Origin: Ashinkailepas kermadecensis
Lineage: Eukaryota > Arthropoda > Thecostraca > Neolepadidae
DNA: 64,000 bases
Assembly (NCBI GenBank): GCA_034440615.1
Contig: JAOTOM010003828.1
Location: 31,001 to 95,000 of the forward strand
Reading direction: 5' to 3'
Position 1 is the first letter of the stretch. Every line of letters starts with the position of its first letter. Positions 44,849-57,017 of the stretch are shown piece by piece. The notes below the pieces were generated by a model. The model ran no database searches and was not told where the DNA came from. It was given only the letters and a program-made list of their open reading frames with translations. Position numbers and translations under genes: made by a program.

Positions 44849-45299
44849 CACACCGCCCTGCGTGGAGACGATTAACACACGACAAGTGCACATCAGCACC
44901 ACCCGGCTCAAAGCCGTACCCGCAGGTCACGACGGATCGGCGGCACCCCAGTGTCCGGCATTGGTGCCGCCGCCAGCAGCAGGGACGGACCCAGGGGAGC
45001 CCTCCCCTTCCTTGGGACCCGAAAGGCGACGCCATGGAGATGCGGCGCCCCTCCAGGACGCTGGAGTGCACCCTCCCCTGTTAACTTCCAGCCGAAGGCG
45101 ACCGGCCGAGTAGAAAAGAAGCCGCTCCAGAACCCCGAGTCCTCTTTGATTTTTCGCCGAATTCGCTCCTCTGAGTAGAAAAGGGGCGTTTCAGGGGCAC
45201 TTGAGTGCACTCACTTGAAATTGTTCTAAACAGTCGCGCCTCTCCGTGGAAACGGCGCTCCTCAAAATTAAGCCCTTCTCTTGGAGAAATTCTAGATAT

Positions 45300-45432
45300 A
45301 TCATCAGTCGGCTGAGGCCGTGTATGGCCATGTATCACCATGGCTGAGGCCGTGTATGACCATGTATCACCATGGCTGAGGCCGTGTATGACCATGTATC
45401 ACCTTGGCTGAGGCCGTGTATGACCATGTATA
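45300..45432. repeat. ~32-bp minisatellite
   Basis: GGCTGAGGCCGTGTATGACC followed by ATGTATCACCAT repeats four times. Confidence 0.9.
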
Positions 45433-45465
45433 GCAAATCATGGGCGTGGCCTGCCGTCTGTGGAC

Positions 45466-45692
45466 ACGACTACGGTCACATAGCGTTGCCAATCTCTCAT
45501 GTCGATTTGTGGCCGTCGAAGAGTATTTAGTTGGAGTTATTTGGGGTTTAGGGTGTATGAACTGCTGTGACCATGTTGCGCCAATAACTCAAGGAGGCAT
45601 CAAAGCGCGGTTGAGTGTGCGACAGGTGAGAATCGAGCCCACAACCTTGCGGTTCGGAGACGGGAACCTTACCCTAGACAACTCGTCCCCAG
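45466..45692 (-). mobile_element. Family-1 SINE interrupted by a ~95-bp insertion
   Basis: The 5' part of the plus-strand reading (GCCAATCTCTCATGTCGATT...GAAGAGTA, to about 45526) and the 3' part (GACAGGTGAGAATCGAGCCC onward, from about 45623) are adjacent in other copies. Here they are separated by TTTAGTTGGAG...GAGTGTGC. The insert resembles the LINE/SINE tail motif (TTATTTGGGGTTTAGGG...). Confidence 0.7.
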
Positions 45693-45925
45693 AAACACAT
45701 CGGAAATGGAGAAACCCTCTGGTCACTTTCGCAGGCTACGGGGCAGGTAAGCACGTTAAAAATTAGTTGGGGAGAGGGAGGGCGAGAGCTTATAATCGAG
45801 GATTGCCAATCATCCCATCTTGTACCTCCAACAGGCCAAAACCCAGTGAGATCACGCCAGACCACTCAAAAACCCACACCGAGGTCGATGCTCATGCAAA
45901 GCGCAGTTTTTAGGGATGGCACCCA

Positions 45926-48672
45926 ACTGAGTCACACCAGACTGAGTCACACCAGACTGAGTCACACACCCGACTGAGTCACACCCGACTGTGTCACACC
46001 AGACTGAGTCACACCCGACTGTGTCACACCAGACTGAGTCACACACCCGACTGGGTCACACCAGACTGAGTCACACCCGACTGGGTCACACCAGACTGAG
46101 TCACACACCCGATTGAGTCACACACCAGACTGAGTCACACCCGACTGGGTCACACCAGACTGAGTCACACACCCGACTGGGTCACACCAGACTGAGTCAC
46201 ACACCCGACTGGGTCACACCAGACTGAGTCACACCCGACTGGGTCACACAAGACTGAGTCACACCCGACTGGGTCACACCAGACTGAGTCACACACCCGA
46301 CTGTGTCACACCAGACTGAGTCACACACCCGACTGAGTCACACCAGACTGAGTCACACACCCGACTGGGTCACACCAGACTGAGTCACACCCGACTGTGT
46401 CACACCAGACTGAGTCACACACCCGACTGGGTCACACCAGACTGAGTCACACCCGACTGGGTCACACAAGACTGAGTCACACCGCGGTGAGTCACACCCG
46501 ACTGTGTCACACCCGACTGTGTCACACCAGACTGAGTCACACACCCGACTGGGTCACACCAGACTGAGTCACACCCGACTGGGTCACACAAGACTGAGTC
46601 ACACACCAGACTGAGTCACACACCCGACTGTGTCACACCCGACTGAGTCACACCCGACTGGGTCACACACCGACTGTGTCACACCCGACTGGGTCACACA
46701 CCGACTGAGTCACACCCGACTGGGTCACACCAGACTGAGTCACACACCCGACTGGGTCACACAAGACTGAGTCACACACCCGACTGAGTCACACACCAGA
46801 CTGAGTCACACCCGACTGTGTCACACCAGACTGAGTCACACACCCGACTGTGTCACACCAGACTGAGTCACACCCGACTGGGTCACACCAGACTGAGTCA
46901 CACCCGACTGGGTCACACAAGACTGAGTCACACACCCGACTGGGTCACACCCGACTGGGTCACACCCGACTGTGTCACACCCGACTGGGTCACACCAGAC
47001 TGAGTCACACACCCGACTGTGTCACACCAGACTGAGTCACACACCCGACTGTGTCACACCAGACTGAGTCACACACCCGACTGGGTCACACCAGACTGAG
47101 TCACACCCGACTGGGTCACACAAGACTGAGTCACACACCCGACTGGGTCACACCAGACTGAGTCACACACCCGACTGTGTCACACCCGACTGGGTCACAC
47201 CAGACTGAGTCACACACCCGACTGTGTCACACCCGACTGTGTCACACCAGACTGAGTCACACACCCGACTGGGTCACACCAGACTGAGTCACACCCGACT
47301 GGGTCACACAAGACTGAGTCACACCCGACTGGGTCACACCAGACTGAGTCACACACCCGACTGTGTCACACCAGACTGAGTCACACACCCGACTGGTCAC
47401 ACCCGACTGAGTCACACCGACTGAGTCACACACCCGACTGGGTCACACCAGACTGAGTCACACCAGACTGAGTCACACACCCGACTGGGTCACACCAGAC
47501 TGAGTCACACACCCGACTGGGTCACACCCGACTGGGTCACACCAGACTGAGTCACACACCCGACTGGGTCACACCAGACTGAGTCACACCAGACTGAGTC
47601 ACACCAGACTGAGTCACACACCCGACTGGGTCACACCAGACTGAGTCACACACCCGACTGGGTCACACAAGACTGAGTCACACACCCGACTGTGTCACAC
47701 CAGACTGAGTCACACACCCGACTGGGTCACACCCGACTGAGTCACACCCGACTGAGTCACACACCCGACTGGGTCACACCAGACTGAGTCACACCAGACT
47801 GAGTCACACACCAGACTGAGTCACACCCGACTGGGTCACACAAGACTGAGTCACACCCGACTGGGTCACACCAGACTGAGTCACACACCCGACTGTGTCA
47901 CACCAGACTGAGTCACACACCCGACTGGGTCACACCCGACTGAGTCACACCCGACTGAGTCACACACCCGACTGGGTCACACCAGACTGAGTCACACCAG
48001 ACTGAGTCACACACCCGACTGGGTCACACCAGACTGAGTCACACACCCGACTGTGTCACACCAGACTGAGTCACACACCCGACTGTGTCACACCAGACTG
48101 AGTCACACACCCGACTGGGTCACACCCGACTGAGTCACACCCGACTGAGTCACACACCCGACTGGGTCACACCAGACTGAGTCACACCAGACTGAGTCAC
48201 ACACCCGACTGGGTCACACCAGACTGAGTCACACACCCGACTGGGTCACACCCGACTGGGTCACACCAGACTGAGTCACACACCCGACTGGGTCACACCA
48301 GACTGAGTCACACCCGACTGGGTCACACAAGACTGAGTCACACCCGACTGTGTCACACCAGACTGAGTCACACACCCGACTGGGTCACACCAGACTGAGT
48401 CACACCCGACTGAGTCACACACCCGACTGGGTCACACCAGACTGAGTCACACCAGACTGAGTCACACACCCGACTGGGTCACACCAGACTGAGTCACACC
48501 CGACTGGGTCACACAAGACTGAGTCACACACCCGACTGGGTCACACCCGACTGGGTCACACCAGACTGAGTCACACACCCGACTGTGTCACACCAGACTG
48601 AGTCACACACCCGACTGGGTCACACCAGACTGAGTCACACCCGACTGGGTCACACAAGACTGAGTCACACCC
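45926..48672. repeat. 15/17-bp satellite with an AP-1 motif in most units
   Basis: About 2.75 kb of CACACCAGACTGAGT and CACA(CA)CCCGACTG(G/T/A)GT units. The variant ending GACTGAGTCACAC contains TGAGTCA, the perfect AP-1/TRE heptamer. By eye it occurs about twice per 60 bp, roughly 90 times. A looser higher-order pattern of alternating ACTGAGT and ACTGGGT units is visible. No long frame is a gene. Confidence 0.97.
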
Positions 48673-48679
48673 AACGGCC

Positions 48680-49830
48680 ACACAAAGGAAGGGGTGGCAG
48701 CCGACTTAACGTGTCATGGGCGGCGGTGGGAGGGACGACAACAATGCGTTGGACGGCTGTGTCCAGAGGGGTCCGATGGACCGTGCGTGTCACGAGCAGC
48801 GGGGGGGGGGCGAACGATGCGTTTGAGAGGGCTGAGCGCACTGTGAGAAGGCTGGGCAGGGCGCACCGTGTCTGAGGGACATGACAAGGACGAGGTGGGC
48901 CGTACATGGAGAGGAAGGGCGGATCATGTCTGGAGGCACATGGCAGGGGCGGATGGGCCGTGTCTGGAGGGGAAGGGCGGACCATGTCTGGAGGCACATG
49001 ACAGGGACAGGGCGCACCATGTCTGGAGGCGCACCGCGTCGTCCAAAATCGACCGCAGCCCCGCCGTCGACGCCGCCGACGGCGTCGACGGGGTCGATCG
49101 GTCAGTCGGTCGGGTGGACCCGTGGAGCGACGGTCATCGGTCTGGCGGGCCAGCCGCGGCCGGCCGCCACCGGGTCACGACGGGTCACGGAGGGTCACAG
49201 CCCCGTGACATATGGCTGCGGTGCGGCGGGCGGCGGGTCGACGCAGTAGTAGCGCCAACCGCGACGGCCAAGTGAGAGTCTGAGGCTGTCACGAGTCAGT
49301 AACGGCGCCAACCGCGGCGGTGAAGTAAGAGTCGCAGGCCGAAACATGAAGTCTGCGGTCTGGGTGGCGGCCAGCGGCCACAGGTAGCCACCAGTGACAG
49401 GTTAGTCGAGCGACTGAGAGCCGGTGCGAAGTGGTGGCGGTCCGAGACCACCGAACAGCGGCAGTGCAACACTCCACTCCGACACTCCCGAGTGCCACTC
49501 GGTGCGTCGCAACCCTGACGGCGACGCAACCAGTGTCGGCACGGCGAAAGTGAGATACCTCGAAGTGTCAAGACGAAGGACGGTGCGACATTGACCTGGC
49601 GAATGGTGACGCACTCAGAGTTACAAGTCAGCCCAGTGATAGAGGCCACTGTTACGGTGAGTGCAAGTGGCCGTCGATTTCGAAGAAGCCCCGGACAGGA
49701 ACTCCGCACGACACGAAAACTCTTTGGGTGCAGCGCACGACTCTGCATGCTAGGCAACACCCGTGCAGTGCGTCAGCGCCACCGCCTCCTCATGCCTCAC
49801 CCCCACCAGCCTGGTCAGCTCCGGTGATAG
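48680..49830. other. Upstream region of the Ig-domain gene
   Basis: GC-rich, with a short GTCTGGAGG(C/G)(A/G)CATG repeat at 48900-49030. No separate gene is supported. It must contain the promoter and 5' UTR of the gene starting at 49834, but I cannot place the start site. Confidence 0.4.
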
Positions 49831-49833
49831 GCC

Positions 49834-52800
49834 ATGCTCGCCAGCACGCCTCCTAGCCCGGCGGTGACGCTGCTGCTGCTGCTGCTGCTCGCCGTCAGCA
49901 CCTCGGCACGCTGGTTGCCTGACCTCGCCGACCCGCCCGCCGACCCGCCAGGCGACCCGGTCGGCCCGGCCGGCAGCGGCGACGGCGGCCAGCGCGCCTG
50001 GGACGATGACGAGGACGCCCGGCTGGACGAGCACGAGGGCGCGCTATCGGACGCCGCGCGCTTCCGCGACGAGCTCATCTGGGACGCTGAGCGCGAGACG
50101 GAGCGAGCGCGAGCACTCGACTCCGGCCTCCGCGCTGTCGCGGCGCTGCGAGACGCCGGCGGACAGGGCGAGGTCGAGAGAGAGAAGGCGACGGCGCACA
50201 TCCCGGCGGCGGGGAGTCAGAAGTCGACATCAAACACGAGTCGCGGTGACACATCCGCTAGAGATGACTTGTACTTTCAGGAGGTCGGCGGAGACGGAAG
50301 GGGAACGGCGAGCACGGGCGGCTCTTCTGCAGCGATTGGTCGAGGAGACATAGGGAATCACGTAAAAACCGCCAGCGACTTGGCAGATCCATCAGCTTCT
50401 TCTGGATTGAAGCAGACTTCCGTGGAGCAAAGCGCAATGGGAGAATTTGACCCCAGCCTTGGTGGTGATGCATGCAGTGGTGAAACTGTCAAAGGCCAAT
50501 CTAGCGGAGAAACAGAGTCGGCTGCTGCCACGTCCGCCCCTGTGAGTTACGGCAGTAGTGGGCAAAATGTCGAAGGTCAGATGAACGAAAAACAAGAACC
50601 AAACAAGATAATACCTAACACCCAGAGCAATGTGCGTGGTGGTGGAAATGGTAGAGATCAACGCATCACAGAACAAGGCTCAGATACTGCACTACCCGAT
50701 CGGCAGAGCGATGCGTTCAAAGATCAATCTGGTAAAGTACAACGCATCAGAGAACAAGGGTCAGACGTCGCAGAACATATCGCTCAAAGCGATGCGTGCC
50801 GAGGTCAACTTGCTAAAGGTCAGAACATCACAGCGCAATGGCCAGATGAGTCTCCGCCTGACCTTGCCTCCCGACCTCCCATGCCTTCTCCCATGCCTGA
50901 CCCTCGAAGCGGCGCGGGTAGAAGTCACAGCGATGGAGGACAACGCACCGGAGGGCCAGGCGCAGACGACACCCAATCTCACCCGATGGGCGACGCGTGT
51001 CCGGACCAGGCACCCGGCGGCGACACCACCCAGCCCGCTGAGCAGGCAGAGCTCCGCCTCCCACCGCGGGGCGGCCCCACCACCGGCACCGCCCAGGAGG
51101 CGACTGGCCACGCACCGGGTGCAGCACCCACTGACCAAGCGGACCGTCACGACGCAAGCAGTACACACGCGACGTCAAACCAGGTGGGAGTCAGTGCAGC
51201 TGACCGAAAGGCCGCTGACGGCGATCGAAGACCCGCTGCAAGAGATGCCCATTTCTTCGCAGTCTCTCGACTCGTCGGTGACGTCATGCCTGTCCAGACA
51301 GATACCGGTGTCGCCGCCGACGTCGAGGTCACTGCTGACAACCGAACTGGTGATGCCTCCGTCCGAACAGACATCGGGAGCGCGGCCAGAGCCGGGGACA
51401 CGTCAGCTGGCGGACAAGAGGGAGCGAAAGCCTCGGACGTGAAGCCGGCATCGATGAACATATTGACCTGGTCAAAGGTGCCCAGCACAGCAGCGTCACC
51501 GCCAGACGAGGTGCTCCGGCCGGTGGTCACTCCAGTCCTCACATCTGCCCTGCCGGCAGGGGCGCCTAAACCCGATAGGGCATCGACCGGCGGGAGCGCA
51601 TTCAGACAACAAGGCCATGCAGAACCCACCCAGGTGAATGCACCTGGACAAACGAGTCCGTCGCAACACATCGAGCTAAAGACAGGCGAAGTAGCTAGCC
51701 GGGTGGAATCCACCAACCTGGGTACATCTGAACACTCGGTCCAAGGGCGGCCTATCGACCTGATGACATCTGAAGCATCTAGCAACGTAGAATCCACCAG
51801 GCTGGAGACACCAGTGGCGTCCAGCAAAACACAACCCAACGGAACCAACACGTCTCAGAATGCAGGGCAGCGTACACCCGTGGCAGACACTTCAGCCCGG
51901 TTGGCACAAGCAGGCCGTACACCAACCTCGAGCGTCTCAAACGCCGCCGTCACGAACGCGACAGCGCCGGCACAAGCTCCTGCGCAGTCCGACAGCGCTT
52001 CGGAACGCTCCACAGCACCGCGGCCAGTCCCCCACGTCTCGTCCGCCGGCGGGAACTCCAGCACACCAGCCACCGCCACCGAAGTGGCGGCACTCGACCC
52101 GTCTGCAGGCGCGCGCGCCAAGCCCTCGGACCCGGCACAGACGCCGACCCGCTCGGCAACCTCCAGCCGTGCGGACGTGCCGCAACTGCCAGCACCGTCT
52201 TCAGCACCGTCTTCAGCACCGACGCCAACCGAGCGGCCCGTCAAACACACGTCGCAAGTGTCGGAACACAGGTCGGAAGCGGCCACCGACAACCAATCGC
52301 CGACGAGCGGGAACAGTTCGAAGCCGTCTGCGCTCACCGAAGCGCCGCTTCGTGTCCAGTCCGCAGATGAGCCAACTCCCGGGAAGCCAGCGTCCCGGAA
52401 GTCATCTCTCAACGAGCCCACGTCAAAGGAAGAGTCGGCCAAGAAGCCGTCGCCTGACGCGGTGGCCACCGAGTCCCCCCAGGCGCCAACGGCGCAGAAG
52501 GCCACCTCAAACACGCCAGCCCAACACGATCCAAACGCACAGACATCAGACCGCAAGCGACCAGTGACGGCGGCGCTGGCGGCGCGCGAGCCGCTGTGCG
52601 CGCGCCAGTGTCAGGCGCTGTTGGGCCGACTGCGTGTGCGCGTGGCGCCGCCGCGCCTGCTGGTGGCGGCCGGCGCCAACCTGAGCGTGTCGTGCCGGCT
52701 GCCGGCGCGGCCCGGCCTGCTGGCCGACCTCGGCTGGACGTTCGGCAGCGGCGCCGGCGGCGGCTGCGCGCTGACGCCCGGCAGACAGGCCGCCGACGGC

Positions 52801-52868
52801 GTCAGGTGTCCCGGCTTCGGCGACACGGCGCAGATCTACTACGTCAACCAGACGGTGACCGTGTCCAG
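49834..52868 (+). CDS. Single-Ig mucin-like type I membrane protein, exon 1
   Basis: The ATG at 49834 starts MLASTPPSPAVTLLLLLLLA and VSTSA, a clear signal peptide with a (CTG)n-coded Leu core. About 900 residues follow, rich in Ser, Thr, Gln, Ala and Pro, with many Cys-poor stretches and diverged 30-residue repeats (QRI(T/R)EQGSD...). This looks like an extended O-glycosylated stalk. The last 95 residues begin an Ig domain: LSVSC (first Cys), then LGWTFG (Trp) and YYVNQTVTVSR with a sequon. The exon ends TCC AG|GTGAGG in phase 2 and continues at 57242. I do not recognise an ortholog; the Ig edge is vaguely like receptor tyrosine kinase Ig domains. Confidence 0.8.
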
Positions 52869-53206
52869 GTGAGGTCAAGCCCGGCCACAGCAAGGTCACG
52901 GTAAGGTGGTGTGACGGTAAGGCAGGTAAGGTCGTGTCACGGTAACGCGAGTAAGGTCAGGTCACGGTAAGGTCATCAGAAGGCGTCAGCCAGACCGTGA
53001 CCGTATCGAGGTGAAGTCAAGGTCGTGTCACGGTAAGGTCATCAGGGGGCGTCAGCCTGACGGTGACCCGTGTCCGGGTGAGGTCAAGATCGGGTCATCA
53101 GGAATCGTCAGCCAGACGGTGACCTTGTCCAGGTGAGGTCAAGATCGGGTCACTGTAGGGTCATCAGGAGGCATTAGCCAGACGGTGACCGTGTCGAGGT
53201 GAGGCT
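52869..53206. repeat. Minisatellite copying a 5' splice site and exon end
   Basis: The exon end and donor, CAGACGGTGACCGTGTCCAG|GTGAGGTCAAG, is repeated with small changes about four times in the intron (near 52987, 53051, 53108 and 53172) at roughly 60-65-bp spacing. CACGGTAAGGTCATCAGG-type filler lies between. Each copy includes 20-25 bp of exon and a GTGA(A/G)G donor. Confidence 0.9.
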
Positions 53207-53207
53207 A

Positions 53208-53378
53208 AGGTTGGTTGGTTGGTTATTGGTTTTACGACACGTCGACTGTTGAGTCATATAGCGTCGCCAATCTCTCACGCCGATTGGTCGCGGGCGAAGA
53301 GTAGCGACAGGTGAGCCTCGAACCCACAATCTTTTGATTGTGAGACGAGCATCTTACCCCTAGACCACTCGTCCCCCG
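53208..53378 (-). mobile_element. tRNA-derived SINE, family 1, young copy
   Basis: Full-length, nearly identical to the 57020 and 11166 copies, in the intron of the Ig gene. The flanks GAGGCTAAGG and GAGGCGAAGG form a likely 10-bp duplication with one mismatch. The GGTTGGTTGGTTATTGG edge is the reverse of the tail shared with the LINE. Confidence 0.9.
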
Positions 53379-53419
53379 AGGCGAAGGTCCGGTCATGATA
53401 AGGTCATCAGGGGGAATAG

Positions 53420-53637
53420 TATGTCACGGTATGTTACGGTATGGAGGGTATTACGGTATCGATGGTATTTACGGTATCGAGGGTATTACGGTATCGAGGG
53501 TATTTACGGTATCGAGGGTATTTACGGTATCGAGGGTATTACGGTATCGAGGGTATTACGGTATCGAGGGTATTTTACGGTATCGAGGGTATTACGGTAT
53601 CGAGGGTATTTACGGTATCGAGGGTATTACGGAGAGG
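53420..53637. repeat. 16-bp GGTATCGAGGGTATTAC minisatellite
   Basis: GTATTACGGTATCGAGG repeats about a dozen times with an occasional extra T. Frames stay open in several registers. Confidence 0.95.
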
Positions 53638-53942
53638 TGATACGAACCGTCGCGTGAGCTTTCCCATGCTGACTTTGCACACGGGTGCTCATGCTGGTGT
53701 TATCAAGATTGGGCCAGGGTCGGGCGGGACAGCGTTGCGAAAAAAAATGTTGCACTAGGGCAAGATTGGACCAGGGTCGGGCGGGACAGCGCTGCGAAAA
53801 AAATGTTGCACTAGGGTGTCATGGTGGATAATTATTCTCCAAAATATGGTACATAGGTGAGAAATTACAAGGAAAATACGCATATAGGTGGCTGTTTCGC
53901 TGTGATATCGAGGCCACGAAGTTTATCATGCCAATATTGAAT

Positions 53943-54523
53943 TCAACAGCATATCGTGGAAGTTCGATACATTGGGTGGAGTGATTCCTTAATTCTTTTC
54001 GATCGGTGGATTTCAGTCGGCGTCAATTCTGAGGCTTTCATTAGAAAATGAAGCTGCTGAGGAACTTGGCATCTAGTTGGCGGGTGCTCGAGCACCACCG
54101 CCTTTCCCTTGACTACCGCTTCTGCAATTCTACTTGGGGTCCTACCCTTTGTAAGTGAACAGATCTCCATCGTATTCGAGGCAAACAAAAACAAATCGCG
54201 CAATCTCCGACAATCATCTCCCCAAGTGTGATCGTGTGATTTTTGGTATTTCTTGGCGAAACTTAAAACGGAATATCCGGAGTCTTGAAAGCAAAGTGGA
54301 GGAAGCCTGCGTTTTGGGAGAGCGGGCGTAAGTTTGGCAGGAATTCCACGAGCACCGGCAACACTTTTGACAAAGTTCCTCCCTTGAAATGATATCACAA
54401 GCCACGACGCGAGAATCTTGTCTTGCCAGGGATTACATGCTTTTCGGAGGGTGTTGGAAGCAGTTCGAAATAAAGGTTGGTTCGTCACATGAGCTATCAA
54501 GATGCCATCAAGACAGGTTGGTC
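53943..54523 (-). CDS. Unassigned open frame in intron, antisense to the Ig gene
   Basis: About 193 codons are open without ATG at the right edge. The frame contains KILASWLVISFQGRNF, CRRLRDLFLFASNTMEICSL and KGKAVVLEHPPTRC and ends at 53943. Composition is balanced and the length is unusual for this AT-moderate DNA. No family is recognised. It could be a decayed transposon ORF. The flanks give no splice or promoter support. Confidence 0.25.
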
Positions 54524-54574
54524 ATTTGGACCGTCCAGTGTATCGACCATGATGATGATCTAGCGCTCATACCC

Positions 54575-54842
54575 CAACCACGACCATATCCCGACCCAAC
54601 CCAGAACATACCCCGACCCAACCCCAACCATACCCCGATCATATCCAGACCATCCCCGACCATACCCCGACTATACTTCGACCATACCCCACTCATACCT
54701 CGACCATACCCAGACATACATGCCTCTACTATACTCTGCCATACCCAGATCATACCCGATCATGCCAAAATCATACCCCGACCGTACCCCGACCATGCCC
54801 CAACCATACCCAGCTCATACCCAGACAGGCCGAGAACCGTTG
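54575..54842. repeat. Degenerate CATACCCCGAC repeat
   Basis: ACCATACCCCGAC(C/T) phrases recur about every 10-15 bp for 260 bp. Confidence 0.85.
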
Positions 54843-54844
54843 TT

Positions 54845-55640
54845 CTCGTCCTGGAACACGTCTGAAAATACGACACCGGTTGGTGTCGGACAGCGACATG
54901 GGCTTGAATACCTCGCTCTGATCACCTCAATCACCTGCCGGTGGTGGCGGTGCATCGCTGCCTCAGGGCGCGCCGACTACTAAGGTCACCTCGCGACCAT
55001 TCCAATCACCTAGTAACGACGCAAACACAAGAAATGATAAATTGCATGTAGGACGTAGGATTGCTGACTAGTCGCTCCTGGAGTGGCGACAGCCAGTCAG
55101 ACGATCGCTACTTAAAAATCAGCGACAATTTATGTGGGCCACTTCAGATGTCCTACCCTCGCCACGAGCCGTGAACTAAAGCCCACCACATTGCTCAATC
55201 ACGTCTTCAATCGTCATCAAATCAGTTCCACTAATACCGTGCAGCACAGACAGTTAACCAAGTAGGACATGATGGCTGAATTGTGCCGACATTGTCACCG
55301 ACGTGTGACTTTGGTTCCGTGAGTCTTCTTTTCGACCTGATATAACTTGCAACCTAGGGGAAAGCGCCAAGTGGAAACATTTTGTGCATGCATGTCCTGA
55401 CAACCGACACTCGACTTAAATTGATCACCTATACCGCTAACTGATCCTCCCAGTAGGTCAGAAAGTCGTCCACGCCCTTCACTATTACACCGAAAATCCC
55501 CAGACCCCCGACTACACAATTATTCAGCCCCGACCGTGGCCTGACACGCGTCTGACCGCACCATGGTGATGTTGGTCGACTTGCCTGGGCAGCAGGGCAC
55601 ATTAGTAATAAGGTTTCTGCTCTTTAAAATACACGCATCA
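54845..55640. other. Ig-gene intron, nothing recognised
   Basis: No repeat, frame or RNA structure could be supported in this part. Confidence 0.4.
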
Positions 55641-56130
55641 TTCATACACTGGACGCCTGCTGACCGCTCGGAGTCGGTGCACCTAAACACCGCAAAAACA
55701 CCTAACCTAACCTAGCCATACACGGACGCCTGATGACTGCTCGGGCGACTAAACCCCAAAAACACCTAACCTAACCTAGCCATACACTGGACGCCTGATG
55801 ACCGCTCGGAGTCGGTGCACCTAAACACCGCAAAAACACCTAACCTAACCTAGCCATACACTGGACGCCTGATGACCGCTCGGAGTCGGTGCACCTAAAC
55901 ACCGCAAAAACACCTAACCTAACCTAGCCATACACTGGACGCCTGATGACCGCTCGGAGTCGGTGCACCTAAACACCGCAAAAACACCTAACCTAACCTA
56001 ACCATACACTGGACGCCTGATGACCGCTCGGAGTCGGTGCACCTAAACACCGCAAAAACACCTAACCTAACCTAGCCATACACTGGACGCCTGATGACCG
56101 CTCGGAGTCGGTGCACCTAAACACCGCAAA
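55640..56130. repeat. 74-bp repeat with (CCTAA)n core
   Basis: GGACGCCTGATGACCGCTC begins at 55789, 55863 and every 74 bp; about six copies, the first ones diverged. Each contains CACCTAACCTAACCTAGCC, that is two to three TTAGG telomere-type units. Confidence 0.95.
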
Positions 56131-56164
56131 CAAAAAACCCACTGCATCTCATTGCACCTCAGGG

Positions 56165-56600
56165 GTTATTGTGACGGAAATTGTGATGGTTATTGTCATG
56201 GTTATTGTGGAGGTTAGTGTCATGGTTACTGTGGTTGTCATTGTGGTGGTTATTGTGATGGTTATTATGGTGGATATTGTGGTGGTTATTATGGTGGATA
56301 TTGTGGTGGATATTGTGGTGGATATTATGGTGGATATTTTGGTGCCTGTCGTGGTGGTGGCTATTATTGTGGCGGTTATTGTGGTGGTTATTGTGGTGGT
56401 TATTGTGGTGGCTAATGTGGTGGATATTGTGGTGGTTATTGTTTTGGCTAATGTGGTGGATATTGTGGTGGCTAATGTGGTGGATATTGTGATGGCCATT
56501 GTGGTGGCTATTGTGGTGGTTATTGTGGTGGCTATTGTGATGGTGGCTATTGTGGCGGTTATTGCAGTGGTTACTGTGGTGGTTACTGTGGTGGTTGTTT
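56165..56600. repeat. GTGGTTATT-type trinucleotide-phased repeat
   Basis: TATTGTGGTGG(T/C)TATTGTGG units, 9-12 bp, fill 435 bp. Frames such as poly-(Val/Ile) and poly-(His/Asn) result and are not genes. Confidence 0.95.
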
Positions 56601-56603
56601 CTG

Positions 56604-56757
56604 GGACGCGTCCACTGTTTGTCACACAGCGTTGTCAATCTCTCACGCCGATTGGTTGCGAACGAAGAGTAGCAGCAGGTGAGACTCGAACTCACAGCCT
56701 TTCGGTTGTGAAACGAGCACACAGTACCTGCGGGTTCCTCCTAGACTACTCGTTGTT
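56604..56757 (-). mobile_element. tRNA-derived SINE, family 1, diverged
   Basis: Body CTCTCACGCCGATTGGTTGC and a tRNA-like head; a short insertion (ACACAGTACCTGCGGGTTCC region) disrupts the D-arm. It sits in the Ig-gene intron next to the GTGGTTATT repeat. Confidence 0.8.
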
Positions 56758-57017
56758 GGGACTTGGGGCGCATTAACCGCATGGGCTATGCGGTGCCCAC
56801 AGCAATGTCGGTCCAGCCAAGTAGAAGCGTATCGGTGACGTATCGGTATCGGTTAGCGTATCGGTAAGGGATAATGAAACGCATCACAGCATGCCAGGAC
56901 ACTTCACGATCAGGCTATTTTGCAACGTCAGAAGCTATTTGGTATCGATATCCTACACTTGTGAGGACACCACGCCAAAATAAATCCCAGCAAGGATCGG
57001 GAAGAGCTCAGCAGCAG

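Noticed and set aside
45852..48875. Several ~60-residue frames (CDSVWCDTVG, SHTRLSHTRL)
   Set aside because: Satellite translations; the unit has no stop in some frames.
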